Assembly: GCA_030834045.1 (NCBI GenBank)
Contig: JAURFZ010000058.1
Coordinates: 1 to 8,035, forward strand
Reading direction: 5' to 3'
DNA length: 8,035 nucleotides
Source of the DNA: Burkholderiales bacterium
GTDB lineage: Bacteria > Pseudomonadota > Gammaproteobacteria > Burkholderiales > Burkholderiaceae_A
Part shown: in pieces, positions 7,327-8,035 of the stretch
Position numbering within the stretch: the stretch's first letter is position 1
Layout: every line of letters starts with the position of its first letter
Made by a program: the position numbers and the translations under genes
Notes under the pieces: model-generated
Databases searched by the model: none
Told to the model about the DNA's origin: nothing
What the model saw: the letters and a program-made list of their open reading frames with translations, nothing else

Positions 7327-8035
7327 ATGCAAAAGGCTGTGAAGGCGCTTTTTGGCGCAGACCCATGGATAGGCTTTGACCGATTCATGGGTTTTGCGCT
7401 GCTGGATCCTGAGCACGGTTTTTACAGTCAGGCGGGACCTGTCTTCGGAGGCGATGGGCACTTCGTGACGGCGCCCCTGCTTGGTGACTGGCTGGCCCGG
7501 CTTGTTGCGCAACAGGCTGTCGATCTGGCGCCGCAGATTGAGGCGCTTAATCAGGCCTTTTCCATTTGCGAGTACGGCCCAGGCAATGGTCGGCTTGCCG
7601 TCGACCTGCTTGCTGGCATGGGTCGGCAAGGCCTCCGGCCCAATTACTATGAACTCATCGAGGCCAGCGCAGCCCGTCAGACGGAGCAGGCAGACGTGCT
7701 CACGAGCGGCCTCGGTGGCATCTCCGCTGCAACCAGGCTTCAGTGGGCCAAGACCCTCAGCCCCTTTTCAGGACTCCTGGTTGCCAACGAGTTTCTCGAC
7801 GCCCTGCCCGTTCGCCTGTTCGAATGGCAGCCCGACCATCCGGATGGTCCGGTTTTGGAGTGGGGGCTTGGTCTTACTGGGCCGGTAGTGCGACTTCAGT
7901 GGCAGGCCCGGGCCGCAGAGACTCAACTGCGCGAGCAGGTGATTGCCCGTGCCAAAGCTGCATGCGAACGCGGCCTTGGCTGGCGGCCTGGCCATCGGGG
8001 GGAGTGGTGCCCTGGGCTCAGGCCTTGGGTTCAGA
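7327..8035 (+). CDS. MidA/NDUFAF7-family (COG1565) SAM-dependent methyltransferase, 5' part (cut by window edge)
   Basis: The frame stays open to the right edge, giving 236 codons from ATG 7327. The family marks appear in order: FDRFMGFALLDPEHGFYS (18-34), GGDGHFVTAPLLGDWLA (41-57), the SAM-binding motif EYGPGNGRLAVDLL (82-95), YELIEAS (108-114) and VANEFLDALPVRLFEW (152-167). In mitochondria the homologue NDUFAF7 methylates an arginine of a complex I subunit; the bacterial target is not settled, so function is given only at family level. The catalytic domain continues beyond the window. The start is uncertain. The frame is open upstream with no stop until 6991-6993, and relatives usually have some 10-15 more residues before the W-I-x-F segment. 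GTG at 7288 would supply 13 more residues, and TTG 7321 has AGGCGG six bases before it. ATG 7327 is the conservative choice. Confidence 0.88.
   Translation, partial: MQKAVKALFGADPWIGFDRFMGFALLDPEHGFYSQAGPVFGGDGHFVTAPLLGDWLARLVAQQAVDLAPQIEALNQAFSICEYGPGNGRLAVDLLAGMGRQGLRPNYYELIEASAARQTEQADVLTSGLGGISAATRLQWAKTLSPFSGLLVANEFLDALPVRLFEWQPDHPDGPVLEWGLGLTGPVVRLQWQARAAETQLREQVIARAKAACERGLGWRPGHRGEWCPGLRPWVQ

Noticed and set aside
7834..7849. Perfect 16-base palindrome GACCATCCGGATGGTC inside the methyltransferase gene
   Set aside because: It lies in ordinary codons (Asp-His-Pro-Asp-Gly), occurs once as far as I can see, and has no flanking T-run or second copy to suggest an operator, terminator or uptake sequence.
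1..8035. Mobile elements, CRISPR arrays, defence genes, tRNA or rRNA genes
   Set aside because: Nearly every base is assigned to intact core genes; no transposase, integrase, spaced repeats, or tRNA-like sequence was seen on either strand.

Overview
The window reads as a compact chromosomal stretch from a betaproteobacterium, probably Burkholderiales. I base this on protein sequence style, the moderately high GC, and the neighbourhood of a MidA-type methyltransferase, a pteridine-reductase-like SDR, folB, ttcA, glmU and glmS, which I recall as common in that order. Genus cannot be resolved by eye. All genes look like chromosomal core genes. I see no insertion sequence, prophage gene, CRISPR array, tRNA or rRNA.

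From about 7192 down to 1, seven genes run head to tail on the minus strand with almost no space between them. In transcription order they are: an SDR of the pteridine reductase/FolM type (7192-6380), folB (6383-5985), ttcA (5988-5164), ubiB (5167-3572), a sodium:solute symporter (3565-2126), glmU (2122-734) and glmS (from 730, running off the left edge after 243 codons). The first three junctions are 4-base ATGA stop/start overlaps. The next three are gaps of 6, 3 and 3 bases. No terminator or internal promoter is evident, so one polycistronic unit with translational coupling is the simplest reading.

On the plus strand, divergent from the SDR, lies the 5' part of a MidA/NDUFAF7-family (COG1565) SAM-dependent methyltransferase (about 7327 to the right edge). 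Its start codon is uncertain. The gap between the two divergent starts (7193-7326, 134 bases) is the only real non-coding space and must hold whatever promoters drive both units.

Functionally the minus-strand unit mixes several housekeeping routes. The SDR and FolB belong to pterin/folate metabolism, TtcA makes 2-thiocytidine at tRNA position 32, UbiB supports ubiquinone biosynthesis, and GlmS plus GlmU make UDP-GlcNAc for peptidoglycan and LPS. The symporter has no assigned substrate. I do not see a convincing undescribed system. The points most worth a second look are the symporter, which lacks a usually conserved Asp and sits with ubiB between ttcA and glmU, the start region of the methyltransferase, and the FolM-like reductase coupled to FolB.
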